Part shown: positions 44,442 to 52,451 of the stretch, in pieces
Numbering within the stretch: the first letter of the stretch is position 1
How the letters are laid out: each line of letters opens with the position of its first letter
Source of the DNA: DATAEE01 sp036257535
GTDB lineage: Bacteria > Acidobacteriota > Vicinamibacteria > Vicinamibacterales > 2-12-FULL-66-21
Assembly: GCA_036257535.1 (NCBI GenBank)
Contig: DATAFJ010000105.1
Span: 1 to 60,014 of the forward strand
Direction: 5' to 3'
DNA: 60,014 nucleotides
Notes under the pieces: generated by a model
Databases searched by the model: none
Told to the model about the DNA's origin: nothing
Seen by the model: the letters and a program-made list of their open reading frames with translations, nothing else
Made by a program: the position numbers and the translations under genes

Positions 44442-44774
44442 TCAGTCCGCCTCGAGAATCTGGCCGACGGCGAGCACGATGCGAGCCCAGTTCTTCTTCT
44501 CGGCGGCGAGCTGGCGCTGACCGGCGGCAGTGATGCGGTAATACTTCGCGCGGCGGCCTTCGGGAGTCTCGCTCCACTCACCCGCGATGAACCCGTTCTG
44601 CTCAAGCCGGTGCAAGGCCGGAAAGAGCGACCCGGGCCTGACCTGGAACGTTCCGCGCGTGATCTGGTCGATGCGTTCGGCCACGCCCACGCCGTGCCGC
44701 GGCTCCAGCGCGAGCGTCTTCAGTACGAGCAGGTCGAGCGTCCCCTTGACGATCGCGGTCTGGTGCCTGGGCAT
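44442..44774 (-). CDS. PadR family transcriptional regulator
   Basis: 110 residues, the full length of a short PadR protein. The winged helix has KGTLDLLVLKTLALEPRHGVGV, then the recognition region FQVRPGSLFPALHRLEQNGFI and the wing GEWSETPEGRRAKYYRITAAGQRQL. The C-terminal helix for dimer contact is short (ARIVLAVGQIL). It should repress its own operon, including the permease directly downstream, through the repeated TCGATATCGA sites in front of it. Confidence 0.93.
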   Translation of the reverse strand: MPRHQTAIVKGTLDLLVLKTLALEPRHGVGVAERIDQITRGTFQVRPGSLFPALHRLEQNGFIAGEWSETPEGRRAKYYRITAAGQRQLAAEKKNWARIVLAVGQILEAD

Positions 44775-44789
44775 CTGCGATCTCGTGTG

Positions 44790-44814
44790 TCGATATCGAA
44801 CATCGATATCGAAC
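44790..44814 (-). promoter_or_regulatory. probable PadR operator, tandem TCGATATCGA palindromes
   Basis: Two perfect copies of the 10-bp palindrome TCGATATCGA (44790-44799 and 44803-44812) form 13-bp direct repeats 16 bases upstream of the regulator ATG at 44774. The position fits autoregulation. Confidence 0.6.
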
Positions 44815-44859
44815 GAGTCGCAGGATACCGCGCCGGACCGCCTCCGTCAAGCGGTCGTG

Positions 44860-45708
44860 CTATTGTTGCGGCTTCTCCGCGGCGAACCGGACGATGCGCA
44901 TGCGCACCGAGCCGAAGTCGGGTAGTGCAATCGGCTCCTCGTAATGCACCGTGCGCAGGTTCTGGAACATCTGCGGCAACTGGCCTTGTGCGCACAATGA
45001 CCCACCGATCTTGAACTGGCGCGCGGCATCCGTGTGAAAGGCTTCGACGATCAGGATGCCGCCGGGTCTCAGCGCCCGCTCGATGCGAGATACGTTTTCG
45101 GAACTGCAACCAGCGTAGGACAGCAGGATGAGATCCCATCGGTTCTCGCCCCACTCGAACGTGTCATCGCGCGCTTCGACCGTCTTCAGTGAGAGACCCA
45201 ACGACTGGGCCGTCCGCTGCGCGATCGCCAGCGCTTGCGCCGCCGGATCGAAACCGGTGACGTCCCATCCCTGGCGCGCCAGCCAGATCGCGTTCCGTCC
45301 CTGACCCATGCCCACGTCGAGCGCCGTCCCGGGCGTCCGGCGCTCTGCGATCTGCGTGAGAAACGCGTTCGGCATCACGTTGAACCGCGGCCGCTCCGCC
45401 GTGAAGAACGCGTTCCACCGATCCGCCTCCAGGCGCCGCCCTTCGCGCTCGATGATTGCCAGCTGGCGTTCGATCTCGGCCCCGGGCACACCTTGCTTCT
45501 CGAGGTGTTGCCGATAAAGGGTCAGGAGCCCGGCGCCGCGTTGATCGACCGGAACGCCGGAGGTCCAATCACGGTAGTGGTCGTAGACCTGTTGTTCCGC
45601 TGTTGACCCTGCCGCTTGTGTGGTGTGGCTCTGCGCACTCACTGGTGGCGGCGACCACGCGATCAAGATGGCGGCGCAACCCAGAACGAGGGACACCTTC
45701 GCTATCAC
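44860..45708 (-). CDS. class I SAM-dependent methyltransferase with N-terminal signal peptide
   Basis: 282 residues. Residues 1-25 form a typical signal peptide (KVSLVLGCAAILIAW, cleavage after VSA). The methyltransferase domain (about 115-240) has motif I ALDVGMGQGRNAIWLA, acidic end of strand two GFDPAA, motif II EWGENRWDLILLSY and motif III IERALRPGGILIVEAF. Residues 30-110 are helical. Since SAM is a cytoplasmic cofactor, an exported methyltransferase is odd; the leader may instead be a membrane anchor. It starts eight bases after the upstream permease stop and is the last gene of that PadR operon. Confidence 0.8.
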   Translation of the reverse strand: MIAKVSLVLGCAAILIAWSPPPVSAQSHTTQAAGSTAEQQVYDHYRDWTSGVPVDQRGAGLLTLYRQHLEKQGVPGAEIERQLAIIEREGRRLEADRWNAFFTAERPRFNVMPNAFLTQIAERRTPGTALDVGMGQGRNAIWLARQGWDVTGFDPAAQALAIAQRTAQSLGLSLKTVEARDDTFEWGENRWDLILLSYAGCSSENVSRIERALRPGGILIVEAFHTDAARQFKIGGSLCAQGQLPQMFQNLRTVHYEEPIALPDFGSVRMRIVRFAAEKPQQ

Positions 45709-45716
45709 TGACGTGG

Positions 45717-48368
45717 TTACTCCGACCGGAGCGCCTGCAGCACGTCCACGTGGGCCGCCCGGTTCGCGGGCATCAGCGACGCCACGAGGGCGGCGCTTGC
45801 GAGAACGGTCGCCGCGGCAAGGACCGGCAGAACGCCGGGAAGGCGCACGCTCCCGAGATAGCTCGCGGCCACCCCGGCAAACAGGTAACCGGCCGCGGCG
45901 CCGGCGGCGATGCCGACCGCCACGATCGACGCGCCCTCTGACAGGACGCGCATCAGCAGGCGTCGCGGCGACGAGCCGACGGCCAGCCGTACACCGAACT
46001 CACGCGTGCGCGTGCTCACCGAGAACGCCAGCACACCCGACACGCCCACAACGGCGATCAGCAGCGCGATGCCGGCGAATCCTGATAACACCAATGCGTT
46101 CAGCCGCTCCGGCGCCAGGACCTCCGCGCGCACGTCCTCGAGGGTTGCCGGGCGCTCGACCGCCTGGTTCGGCGACAGGTCGCGGACGATCCGCGTCACC
46201 GGCGGCACGAGCGCGTACGGGTCGCCCGACGTCCGCACGAACAGCCGCATCGGCACGCCCTTCGACTTCCATGGGTTATAGACAGTCATCGCCGGCACAC
46301 CGTCGACGCTCTCGTCGTCCACGTCGGCGACGACGCCGACGATGCGGGAGTGATCGGAATTCACGCGCCCCGAATAGCTGAGCCGATTGGTCGTCCAGAG
46401 CTTGCGATTCAGGGCGTCGCCGTTCGGGAAGAGCCGCTGCGCGACGCTCTGGCTGACGATCACGACACGCTCGTTGCCAATGCGATCGGCCTCGCTGAAC
46501 TCGCGGCCGGCGACCACTGGAATCCCGAGCGTCGCGAAAAAACCGGGTCCGACGGACCGCTCCCTGGCGTACGGGTTCTCTTCACCATCGGCTGGCGTGT
46601 AGCCCTCGACCATGAATTGGACGGGGCGCCCCAATCTGCCCGTGTCCCGCCAGGGCACGAAGAAACCGCCCACCACACCTTCGACGTGCGGCAGTTGGCC
46701 GACGCGCTGCATCATTTCTCGATACAGGTCCGGCGCCGGGCGTGGAGTCGGCGAGGAGGGAGCGAACGACACCGGAGGGAGCTCGAATGCCAGCACCTGG
46801 CGGGTGAGGAACCCGGTGTTCGCCGCCTGCAGGGCAATCAGCGCCGCGACCAGCATGCCCGCGCCCGCGAGCAGCACGAACGAGAATGCAATCTGCGTCG
46901 TGGCAAACGCGCGGAGGCGACGATTCGTGCCCGGCGTGATCCGGAGGCTTCCGCTCGCGAGCCCAAGCCCGGCCGGCGCGCTCGACGAGGGCAGACGCGG
47001 AACGTACGCAAGCAGTACCGCGGCGGCAATCGCCAGGCCCGCGCCCACCCAGAGGAGCGTGTCGTCGACCGTGACTTCGAGCGCTCGGACAGAGAAGCGT
47101 GCGGCAAACTGGGCGACGACCGACACCAGCGGCTGCGCCAGCAGCATACCGAGAATGGCGCCGGCCCCGCACAGCACGAGGCTTTCCGCAAGCAGCGTGC
47201 GCCGCAGCGCGCCGCGGCTCGCGCCGAGCGCCGCGCGCACCGCCAGCTCGCCTTCGCGCCGGACCGAGCGCGCGAGGATCAGGTTCGCGACGTTCGAGCA
47301 CGCGATGACGAAGACGACGGCGGCCGCCGCGAGCAGCAGGAGTAGGATCGTTCGCGCCGGCGCGGTGATCTGCTCGCGCAGCGGCGTGACGGTCAGTTGA
47401 AAGTTGGCTCTCGCCGAGTACGCCTCGGAATGCGCCCGCACCATGGCCGCGTGCGCCGCGCTCAACTCGGCACGCGCGCTTTCGACCGACGCTTCCGGCG
47501 CCAGCCGGCCGAAGAGGTCGGTCATCCGATGTCCCCGCTCGGTATTCATCGTCGCGCCGAGGTGATGCGGGCTCGTCACCATGTTGCCGATGATCTCGGT
47601 GTCCACCGGGTAAGGGACCGACGGCTCGAGGACCCCGACGATGGTGGCTGTCCGCGGGCCGAGGGTGATCGGCCTCCCGATCACCGAGGGATCGCTGTTG
47701 AAAAAGCCGGTCCAGAATCGATGCGTCAGAACGACGGCGCCCTCCGCACCGGGGCCGTCGTCCGACGGGTTCAGCAGTCGGCCCAGCACAGGGCGCAGGC
47801 CCATGACGTCGAAGTACGACCCGTTGACGACGCCGGCGTGCAGGAGGCGTGGCTCGCCGATGCCGAGCAGCGTGAACTCGATCGTCGAGAAATCACCCCA
47901 GGCGGCGATAGTCGTCGCGGCCGACTTGAGATCGTTGATCTCCGGCACCGAGAAGGTCAGGTTCTCGGTGCCGACGCCTGACGCACTCTGGCGGATGTAG
48001 ACCAGGCGATCTTCGCCGCGATTGACGAGCGGCCGGAGCAGCACGCCGCGGACGACGCTGAAGATCGCGGCGTTGGCGCCGATGCCCAGGGCGAGCGTCA
48101 CGACGACGGTGATCGCGAGACCCTTGGCGCGGACGAGAGAACGCAGCCCGGTGCGCATCTCCCGTACGAGGGCTGCCGCCGCGTCGAACCAGCGGCTGTA
48201 CCAGACACGGTGTAGCGAGTCGCGGATCGCCGGGATGTAACCAAACTCCCTCAACACGGCCCGGCGCGCGGTCTCGGGATCCTCGCCCTGCTCGATCCGT
48301 TGCTTGATCGCCAGCGCGAGATGACCGCGGATTTCGTCGTCGAAGTCGCGATCGTGTGGCCGTGGCAT
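45717..48368 (-). CDS. ADOP-type permease paired with PadR regulator
   Basis: 883 residues. A helical prefix at 1-60 (FDDEIRGHLALAIKQRIEQG, DPETARRAVLREFG) is followed by a membrane segment (about 83-105), core, FtsX block (LLLLLAAAAVVFVIACSNVA, then NLILARSVRREGELAVRAAL), second core and C-terminal block (EFGVRLAVGSSPRRLLM). It ends in NRAAHVDVLQALRSE. The ATG lies three bases after the PadR stop at 48372. With the methyltransferase downstream it forms a three-gene operon under the TAGAC-GTCTA operator. Confidence 0.87.
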   Translation of the reverse strand: MPRPHDRDFDDEIRGHLALAIKQRIEQGEDPETARRAVLREFGYIPAIRDSLHRVWYSRWFDAAAALVREMRTGLRSLVRAKGLAITVVVTLALGIGANAAIFSVVRGVLLRPLVNRGEDRLVYIRQSASGVGTENLTFSVPEINDLKSAATTIAAWGDFSTIEFTLLGIGEPRLLHAGVVNGSYFDVMGLRPVLGRLLNPSDDGPGAEGAVVLTHRFWTGFFNSDPSVIGRPITLGPRTATIVGVLEPSVPYPVDTEIIGNMVTSPHHLGATMNTERGHRMTDLFGRLAPEASVESARAELSAAHAAMVRAHSEAYSARANFQLTVTPLREQITAPARTILLLLLAAAAVVFVIACSNVANLILARSVRREGELAVRAALGASRGALRRTLLAESLVLCGAGAILGMLLAQPLVSVVAQFAARFSVRALEVTVDDTLLWVGAGLAIAAAVLLAYVPRLPSSSAPAGLGLASGSLRITPGTNRRLRAFATTQIAFSFVLLAGAGMLVAALIALQAANTGFLTRQVLAFELPPVSFAPSSPTPRPAPDLYREMMQRVGQLPHVEGVVGGFFVPWRDTGRLGRPVQFMVEGYTPADGEENPYARERSVGPGFFATLGIPVVAGREFSEADRIGNERVVIVSQSVAQRLFPNGDALNRKLWTTNRLSYSGRVNSDHSRIVGVVADVDDESVDGVPAMTVYNPWKSKGVPMRLFVRTSGDPYALVPPVTRIVRDLSPNQAVERPATLEDVRAEVLAPERLNALVLSGFAGIALLIAVVGVSGVLAFSVSTRTREFGVRLAVGSSPRRLLMRVLSEGASIVAVGIAAGAAAGYLFAGVAASYLGSVRLPGVLPVLAAATVLASAALVASLMPANRAAHVDVLQALRSE

Positions 48369-48371
48369 GTG

Positions 48372-48728
48372 TTACTCCTTCGCGCTCGCCGGATTCATGA
48401 TGCGGCCGATGGCGTACACCAGCTGCGACCAGCGGTCCTGCTCACGCGAGAGCTGCGCCTTGCCGGCCGCGGTGAGCCGGTAGTACTTGGCGCGCTGATT
48501 CGCCTCGCTCACACCCCACTCGGATTTCAGCCACCCCTGCTTCTCGAGACGGTGCATCGCGGGATAGAGCGACCCCGTTTCGACCTTGAGCAGCTCGTCG
48601 GACTGTTGGCGGATCGCCTGCCCGATGCCGTGGCCGTGCTGTGGCCCCCACTGCAGAGTGCGCAGAATCAACATGTCGAGGGTGCCCTGGAGCAAATCCA
48701 GACGGCGATCGTCGGCGGTCCTGGCCAT
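48372..48728 (-). CDS. PadR family transcriptional regulator
   Basis: 118 residues. The winged helix is complete: LLQGTLDMLILRTLQWGPQH, then GIGQAIRQQSDELLKVETGSLYPAMHRLEKQGWLKSEW (shown in part), and the wing GVSEANQRAKYYRLTAAGKAQL. A short C-terminal helix (QLVYAIGRIMNPA) follows. It is similar to, but clearly distinct from, the other PadR in the window, and its operator sites also differ. It probably represses the PadR-permease-methyltransferase operon. Confidence 0.93.
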   Translation of the reverse strand: MARTADDRRLDLLQGTLDMLILRTLQWGPQHGHGIGQAIRQQSDELLKVETGSLYPAMHRLEKQGWLKSEWGVSEANQRAKYYRLTAAGKAQLSREQDRWSQLVYAIGRIMNPASAKE

Positions 48729-48732
48729 AGCG

Positions 48733-48767
48733 GTAGACAGTCTACGGCTTTAGACGTAGGACGTCTA
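48733..48767 (-). promoter_or_regulatory. probable PadR operator, paired TAGAC/GTCTA palindromes
   Basis: GTAGAC-A-GTCTAC at 48733-48745 and TAGACG-TAGGA-CGTCTA at 48751-48767 lie four bases upstream of the PadR start. Their centres are 20 bp apart, two turns of the helix, so two dimers could bind side by side. Confidence 0.65.
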
Positions 48768-50210
48768 CTGCCTGTTCCCGATTGCGTTTGGGTTGCGGCT
48801 GAGTTCGCCCAGCTCCGCCTGCATGCGCGCAAGCGTCGCGCGTGCGGCCGGCGCGTCGATCAGATTCCGCTCCTCGTACGGATCGGTTTCGAGGTCGTAG
48901 AGCTCGTCCATGCCGTCCAGCTCGCGATACTGGATGTACTTGAAACGCGTATCGCGGACGGCGACGTAGCCCATGTTGCGGATACGGGGAAACACCGTGT
49001 CGCTGAAGTACTCGACGAGAAACGAGGATCGCCATGGGCCCGGGCCATTCTCGAAGATCGGCACGAGCGACCGACCCTGCATCGCGGGCGGCGGCTTCAA
49101 GCCGGCCAGTTCGATGAGCGTCGGCGCCATATCCAGGCTCAGCACCAGCTGTTCCGGCGTGCTCCCGGCCTGCACGCGCGGCGGATACCGGACGACGAGG
49201 GGGATGCGGATCGCCTCTTCGTATGCGAGGCGCCGCTCTTCGGAGAGGCCGTGCTCGCCGTAGAAGTAGCCATGGTCGCTCGTGAACACGACGACGGTGT
49301 CGTCGAGCGCGCCCATCATCTCCAGTCGCGCGAGGATCCGCCCCAGGCTGTCGTCCACCGCAAGGAGCATCTCGAGCCGGCCCCGTATCTCCTCGTCGCT
49401 GGTCGCGGTCTCGCGGCCGAGCGCCGGCAGGTCACCGATGCGGCGGAGCAGCGCAGGCTTGCCGAGCGGCGGCTTGAACGCGCTGGCGCGCCGCGGCATC
49501 GCCCGACCCGCATAGCGCCCTCGATGACGCTCCGCCGCGACGAATCCGCCCGGCTGTCCCGGCAGCGCCCCCAAGCTCCCGTCGTCGCGTTGAACGACGT
49601 TCGGATGCAGAGCCTTGTGCGCGAGATAGACGAGAAACGGCCGATCGGCGGAGCCGTCGATGAACCGCTCGACGTAGTCGGTGAGCAGATCGGTGACGTA
49701 GCCGGAGGCCTTCAACTTCTTCCCATCGACATTCAGCTGCGGATCGAGCGCTTCGCCCTGGCCCGGCATCGCGACCCAGTGATCGAAGCCGGGCCGCGGG
49801 CTGTCGTCGTTCCCCATGTGCCACTTGCCGAAGAACGCCGTCCGGTAACCCGCGCGTTGAAGCTCGCGTGGAAAGGTCTGCAGCTGGTGGCTTGGCCGCG
49901 AAGTGTTGTCAATGATCCCGTTGGTGTGCGCGTACTGCCCCGTCAGAAAGCTCGCGCGGCTCGGGGAGCAGAGCGGCGTCGTCGCAAACGCGTTCAGAAA
50001 GCGCGCACCCTCGCGTGCGAGCCGATCCACATTCGGCGTTTCCACGAACGGATGCCCGGCGGCGCGCACTTCGTCCCAGCGCAGGTCGTCGACGAGAACG
50101 AACACCATGTTGGGAGGCCGACGAGGCTGGTCAGAGGCTGGCTGAGGGGCCGCGCAGCCCCCGGTAGCAAGCGCACAGACAACGCAGAGGGCGAAGAGAA
50201 GAGCGATCAC
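48765..50210 (-). CDS. exported sulfatase
   Basis: 481 residues from the GTG at 50210, which starts a signal sequence (VIALLFALCVVCALATGGC, possibly a lipoprotein). The sulfatase domain begins with MVFVLVDDLRWDEV (two metal Asps). It carries the formylglycine motif LCSPSRASFLTG (Cys to be modified by a formylglycine-generating enzyme), GKWHMG, and the metal-binding VVFTSDHGYFYGEHG. The length and the YHYLDTET-like C-terminus (FKYIQYRELDGMDELYDLE) fit arylsulfatases acting on sulfated sugars. A start at 50261 is possible but would overlap the divergent hydrolase gene. The maturase gene is not in the window. Confidence 0.88.
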   Translation of the reverse strand: MIALLFALCVVCALATGGCAAPQPASDQPRRPPNMVFVLVDDLRWDEVRAAGHPFVETPNVDRLAREGARFLNAFATTPLCSPSRASFLTGQYAHTNGIIDNTSRPSHQLQTFPRELQRAGYRTAFFGKWHMGNDDSPRPGFDHWVAMPGQGEALDPQLNVDGKKLKASGYVTDLLTDYVERFIDGSADRPFLVYLAHKALHPNVVQRDDGSLGALPGQPGGFVAAERHRGRYAGRAMPRRASAFKPPLGKPALLRRIGDLPALGRETATSDEEIRGRLEMLLAVDDSLGRILARLEMMGALDDTVVVFTSDHGYFYGEHGLSEERRLAYEEAIRIPLVVRYPPRVQAGSTPEQLVLSLDMAPTLIELAGLKPPPAMQGRSLVPIFENGPGPWRSSFLVEYFSDTVFPRIRNMGYVAVRDTRFKYIQYRELDGMDELYDLETDPYEERNLIDAPAARATLARMQAELGELSRNPNAIGNRQ

Positions 50211-50240
50211 GCGGAAGCGCGGATGTTCTATAACACAAGC

Positions 50241-51179
50241 ATGCCCGTGAACGAAGGCCACCTGACGACGGCGGATGGGTTACGGTTGTTCTTCCAGACG
50301 CTCGGCAGCGGTCCTCAGACGATCGTCATCCCGAATGGACTGTACCTGCTGCGCGACGTCGAGCGGCTTGCGAAGGGCCGCACGCTCGTCGCCTACGACG
50401 TTCGCAACCGCGGACGCTCGGACTCCGTCGAGGATGCGGCGAAGCTGAAGCGAGGGATCGAAAACGATGTCGATGATCTCGAAGTAGTCCGACGCTACTT
50501 CCGCCTGGACAAGCTGAACTTGATCGGACACTCGTACATCGGCCTGATGGTAATCCTCTTTGCGATGAAACACCCGGACGTCATCGATCGGATCGTCCAG
50601 ATCGGTCCCACCGAGCCGGCGTTCGGCAAGACGTACCCCGCACATCTGACCGGCGCGAGTGCCGACAGCACGCTGCGCGACGTGATGGCCCGGTTAGCAC
50701 CGCTTCAGCAGGAGCGCGAGGCGCTGGACCCGGTCGAGATGTGCCGGAAGTTCTGGTCGATCCTGGGCCTAATCTACGTGACCGATCCGTCCAACACGGA
50801 TCGAGTCGTCGACTGGGGGCGCTGCGAGCTGCCGAACGAGCGCAACTTCATGAAGTACTGGATGGGCGTCATCATTCCGTCGCTGAAGGGCATAGATGTT
50901 ACGCGCGAGGCCGCGGCCGCCGTCAAGGCACCGGTTCTGACGATTCACGGCAGGCGTGATCGCAGCACGCCGTACGGCGGAGCGAGGGACTGGGCGATGC
51001 GCCTTCCGAACGCGCGACTCGTGACCGTGGAGAACGGCGGACACGCGCCCTGGATCGAGGCGCCGGACATCGTCTTCGAGTCGATGGAGACGTTCTTCAG
51101 TGGCGCCTGGCCGAAGGCGGCCGAACGTCTAAGGCCCAATGCCCAATGCCCAATGCCGAACGATGTTGTTGGGCACTAG
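50241..51179 (+). CDS. alpha/beta hydrolase
   Basis: 312 residues. Strand order and the nucleophile elbow GHSYIGL (Ser at about residue 97), the acid in TIHGRRDRSTPY and the base in ENGGHAPWIE are those of the alpha/beta-hydrolase fold. The length and LRLFFQTLGSGPQTIVIPNG opening fit esterase/prolyl-iminopeptidase-like members; substrate unknown. The ATG at 50241 is used (an ATG at 50223 is in frame). The last fifteen or so residues (RPNAQCPMPNDVVGH) are encoded by an intergenic-type repeat, so the ancestral stop was probably a little earlier. It diverges from the sulfatase. Confidence 0.87.
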   Translation: MPVNEGHLTTADGLRLFFQTLGSGPQTIVIPNGLYLLRDVERLAKGRTLVAYDVRNRGRSDSVEDAAKLKRGIENDVDDLEVVRRYFRLDKLNLIGHSYIGLMVILFAMKHPDVIDRIVQIGPTEPAFGKTYPAHLTGASADSTLRDVMARLAPLQQEREALDPVEMCRKFWSILGLIYVTDPSNTDRVVDWGRCELPNERNFMKYWMGVIIPSLKGIDVTREAAAAVKAPVLTIHGRRDRSTPYGGARDWAMRLPNARLVTVENGGHAPWIEAPDIVFESMETFFSGAWPKAAERLRPNAQCPMPNDVVGH

Positions 51180-51193
51180 GCATTAGGCATTGG
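51134..51193. repeat. GCCCAAT heptamer repeat forming an imperfect hairpin
   Basis: Three tandem GCCCAAT units (51134-51154) face three degenerate inverted units (51171-51193, read as CCAATGCCTAATGCC on the other strand) around a short loop. The hydrolase stop lies inside it. It may serve as a terminator between convergent genes. Confidence 0.7.
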
Positions 51194-51201
51194 TCATGGA
51201 A

Positions 51202-52347
51202 TCAGCTGGTCGTATTCATGTCGCGTCCCTGCTTCAGGCGCACGACAGCAGCTTCAAGGCTCTTCTTGTTGACCGCGTCCGGCGCCTGCTTGAGCGCGAT
51301 TTCCGCGTGCTTGAGGGCCGCCGGGTAGTCGCCGACCGCGGAGTAGCCGCGTGCGAGTCCGACGTGGACGGGCCAGGCGTCGCCGAACCGCTTCTGGTTC
51401 TTCTGGAACACCGCCAGCGCGTCCTTCGCCTTGCCCTGCGTGAGCAGTCGCCGCCCGTACTGGTGAATCTCGACCGGCTGCGCGCCCGGAAGATCGAGCG
51501 CCGTCGCCATCACGGTGGCCGCTTCGGCCGGCCGCGACAGCTTGTCGAGAATCTGCGCCTTCGTCGACAGCGTCGTGAAGTTCGCCTGTCCCACGAACTG
51601 CAGCGACACGGCGTTCTCCGACCACTTCAGCGCTTCTTCGAGATTGGCGTTCTGCAGGAGGCAATACTGCGCCGCCGCGTTCCAGTCCTGCCAGTTGAAA
51701 CCGGCCGCGCCCCGCAGCTCGTCGCGCAGGTTCGCCACGTACAAGGACGACAGGTCGTCCACCGTAATCGCGATCGGGACGCTCAGCTCCTCCCAGACCA
51801 GCGCGACGGTCGCACGGTCCGGACGCCGATCGACGAAGTCGTAGGCGAGCCACTCTCGATATGGCGCCTTCTGCGGCTTCACCTTGACCCGCAGCGCATC
51901 TTCCTTCTCGTCGTAGGTGAAGCTTCCCCACGCCGATGAATTCTTCGAGAAGATCACCGTCCAGTCGGTTTCGCTCGCCAGCATGTGCAGGCCGTAGCGG
52001 CCGGCAGGGAGCGGCTGCCCCTCGATCTTGACGGGGTGCGACACGGTGAAAACGGTGTTCTCGTTCGCGCCGGCGCGCCACGGGCCCTTGCGGTTGTTGA
52101 AGCCGAGGTCGTGGATGCCGTACGGCACGAGCCCTCCCCAGATCTTCCCGCGGCGATCCTCGCCGCTGGGACCGTGGACGTCGGGGCTGCTGTATTCGAT
52201 CGTCACCCGCACGAGGCCAATCTGCTGGGTGACCGTGGATCGCTGGTTGTCGCCATTGGGCGGCAGGGTAACAGTCTGCGCCCGGCCGGCAACGGCGGCG
52301 CCGAGGACGAAGACGAACGCGGCGGCGAAGGATGCAATGGGTTTCAT
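51202..52347 (-). CDS. exported DUF2911 protein with C-terminal TPR-like repeats
   Basis: 381 residues with a signal peptide (MKPIASFAAAFVFVLGAAVAGRA-QT). Residues about 30-190 match DUF2911: VRVTIEYSSPDVHG, KIWGGLVPYGIHDLGFNNRKGPWRAGANENT (in part), LPAGRYGLHM, TVIFSKNSSAWGSF. From about 200 to the end are helical pairs of the TPR type (AAQYCLLQNANLEEALKWSE, WPVHVGLARGYSAVGDYPAA). DUF2911 proteins are common in Bacteroidetes and Acidobacteria and have no known activity. The ATG at 52347 has GAGGTGG upstream. Confidence 0.85.
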   Translation of the reverse strand: MKPIASFAAAFVFVLGAAVAGRAQTVTLPPNGDNQRSTVTQQIGLVRVTIEYSSPDVHGPSGEDRRGKIWGGLVPYGIHDLGFNNRKGPWRAGANENTVFTVSHPVKIEGQPLPAGRYGLHMLASETDWTVIFSKNSSAWGSFTYDEKEDALRVKVKPQKAPYREWLAYDFVDRRPDRATVALVWEELSVPIAITVDDLSSLYVANLRDELRGAAGFNWQDWNAAAQYCLLQNANLEEALKWSENAVSLQFVGQANFTTLSTKAQILDKLSRPAEAATVMATALDLPGAQPVEIHQYGRRLLTQGKAKDALAVFQKNQKRFGDAWPVHVGLARGYSAVGDYPAALKHAEIALKQAPDAVNKKSLEAAVVRLKQGRDMNTTS

Positions 52348-52451
52348 ATGGACCACCTCGCGCACGGTATCAAAACCTGCCGAGTTGGCCCGGGACAGAA
52401 GTGACGAGTTCCTACTGGGTGGGATGAAATGCTCAGGGGGCGGGTCCGAGC

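Noticed and set aside
41662..44520. 952-codon plus-strand open frame
   Set aside because: Exact antisense of the ADOP gene at 41749-44436, high in Arg and without motifs; a shadow of high-GC coding.
48300..50240. Very long plus-strand open frame leading into the alpha/beta hydrolase
   Set aside because: Its first 640 or so codons are antisense to the permease, PadR and sulfatase genes and give Arg/Ala-rich sequence with no family motif. Only the part from 50241 is a real protein.
51134..51193. Possible CRISPR array
   Set aside because: The units are 7 bp without spacers of constant length, and no cas genes are near; this is a hairpin repeat.
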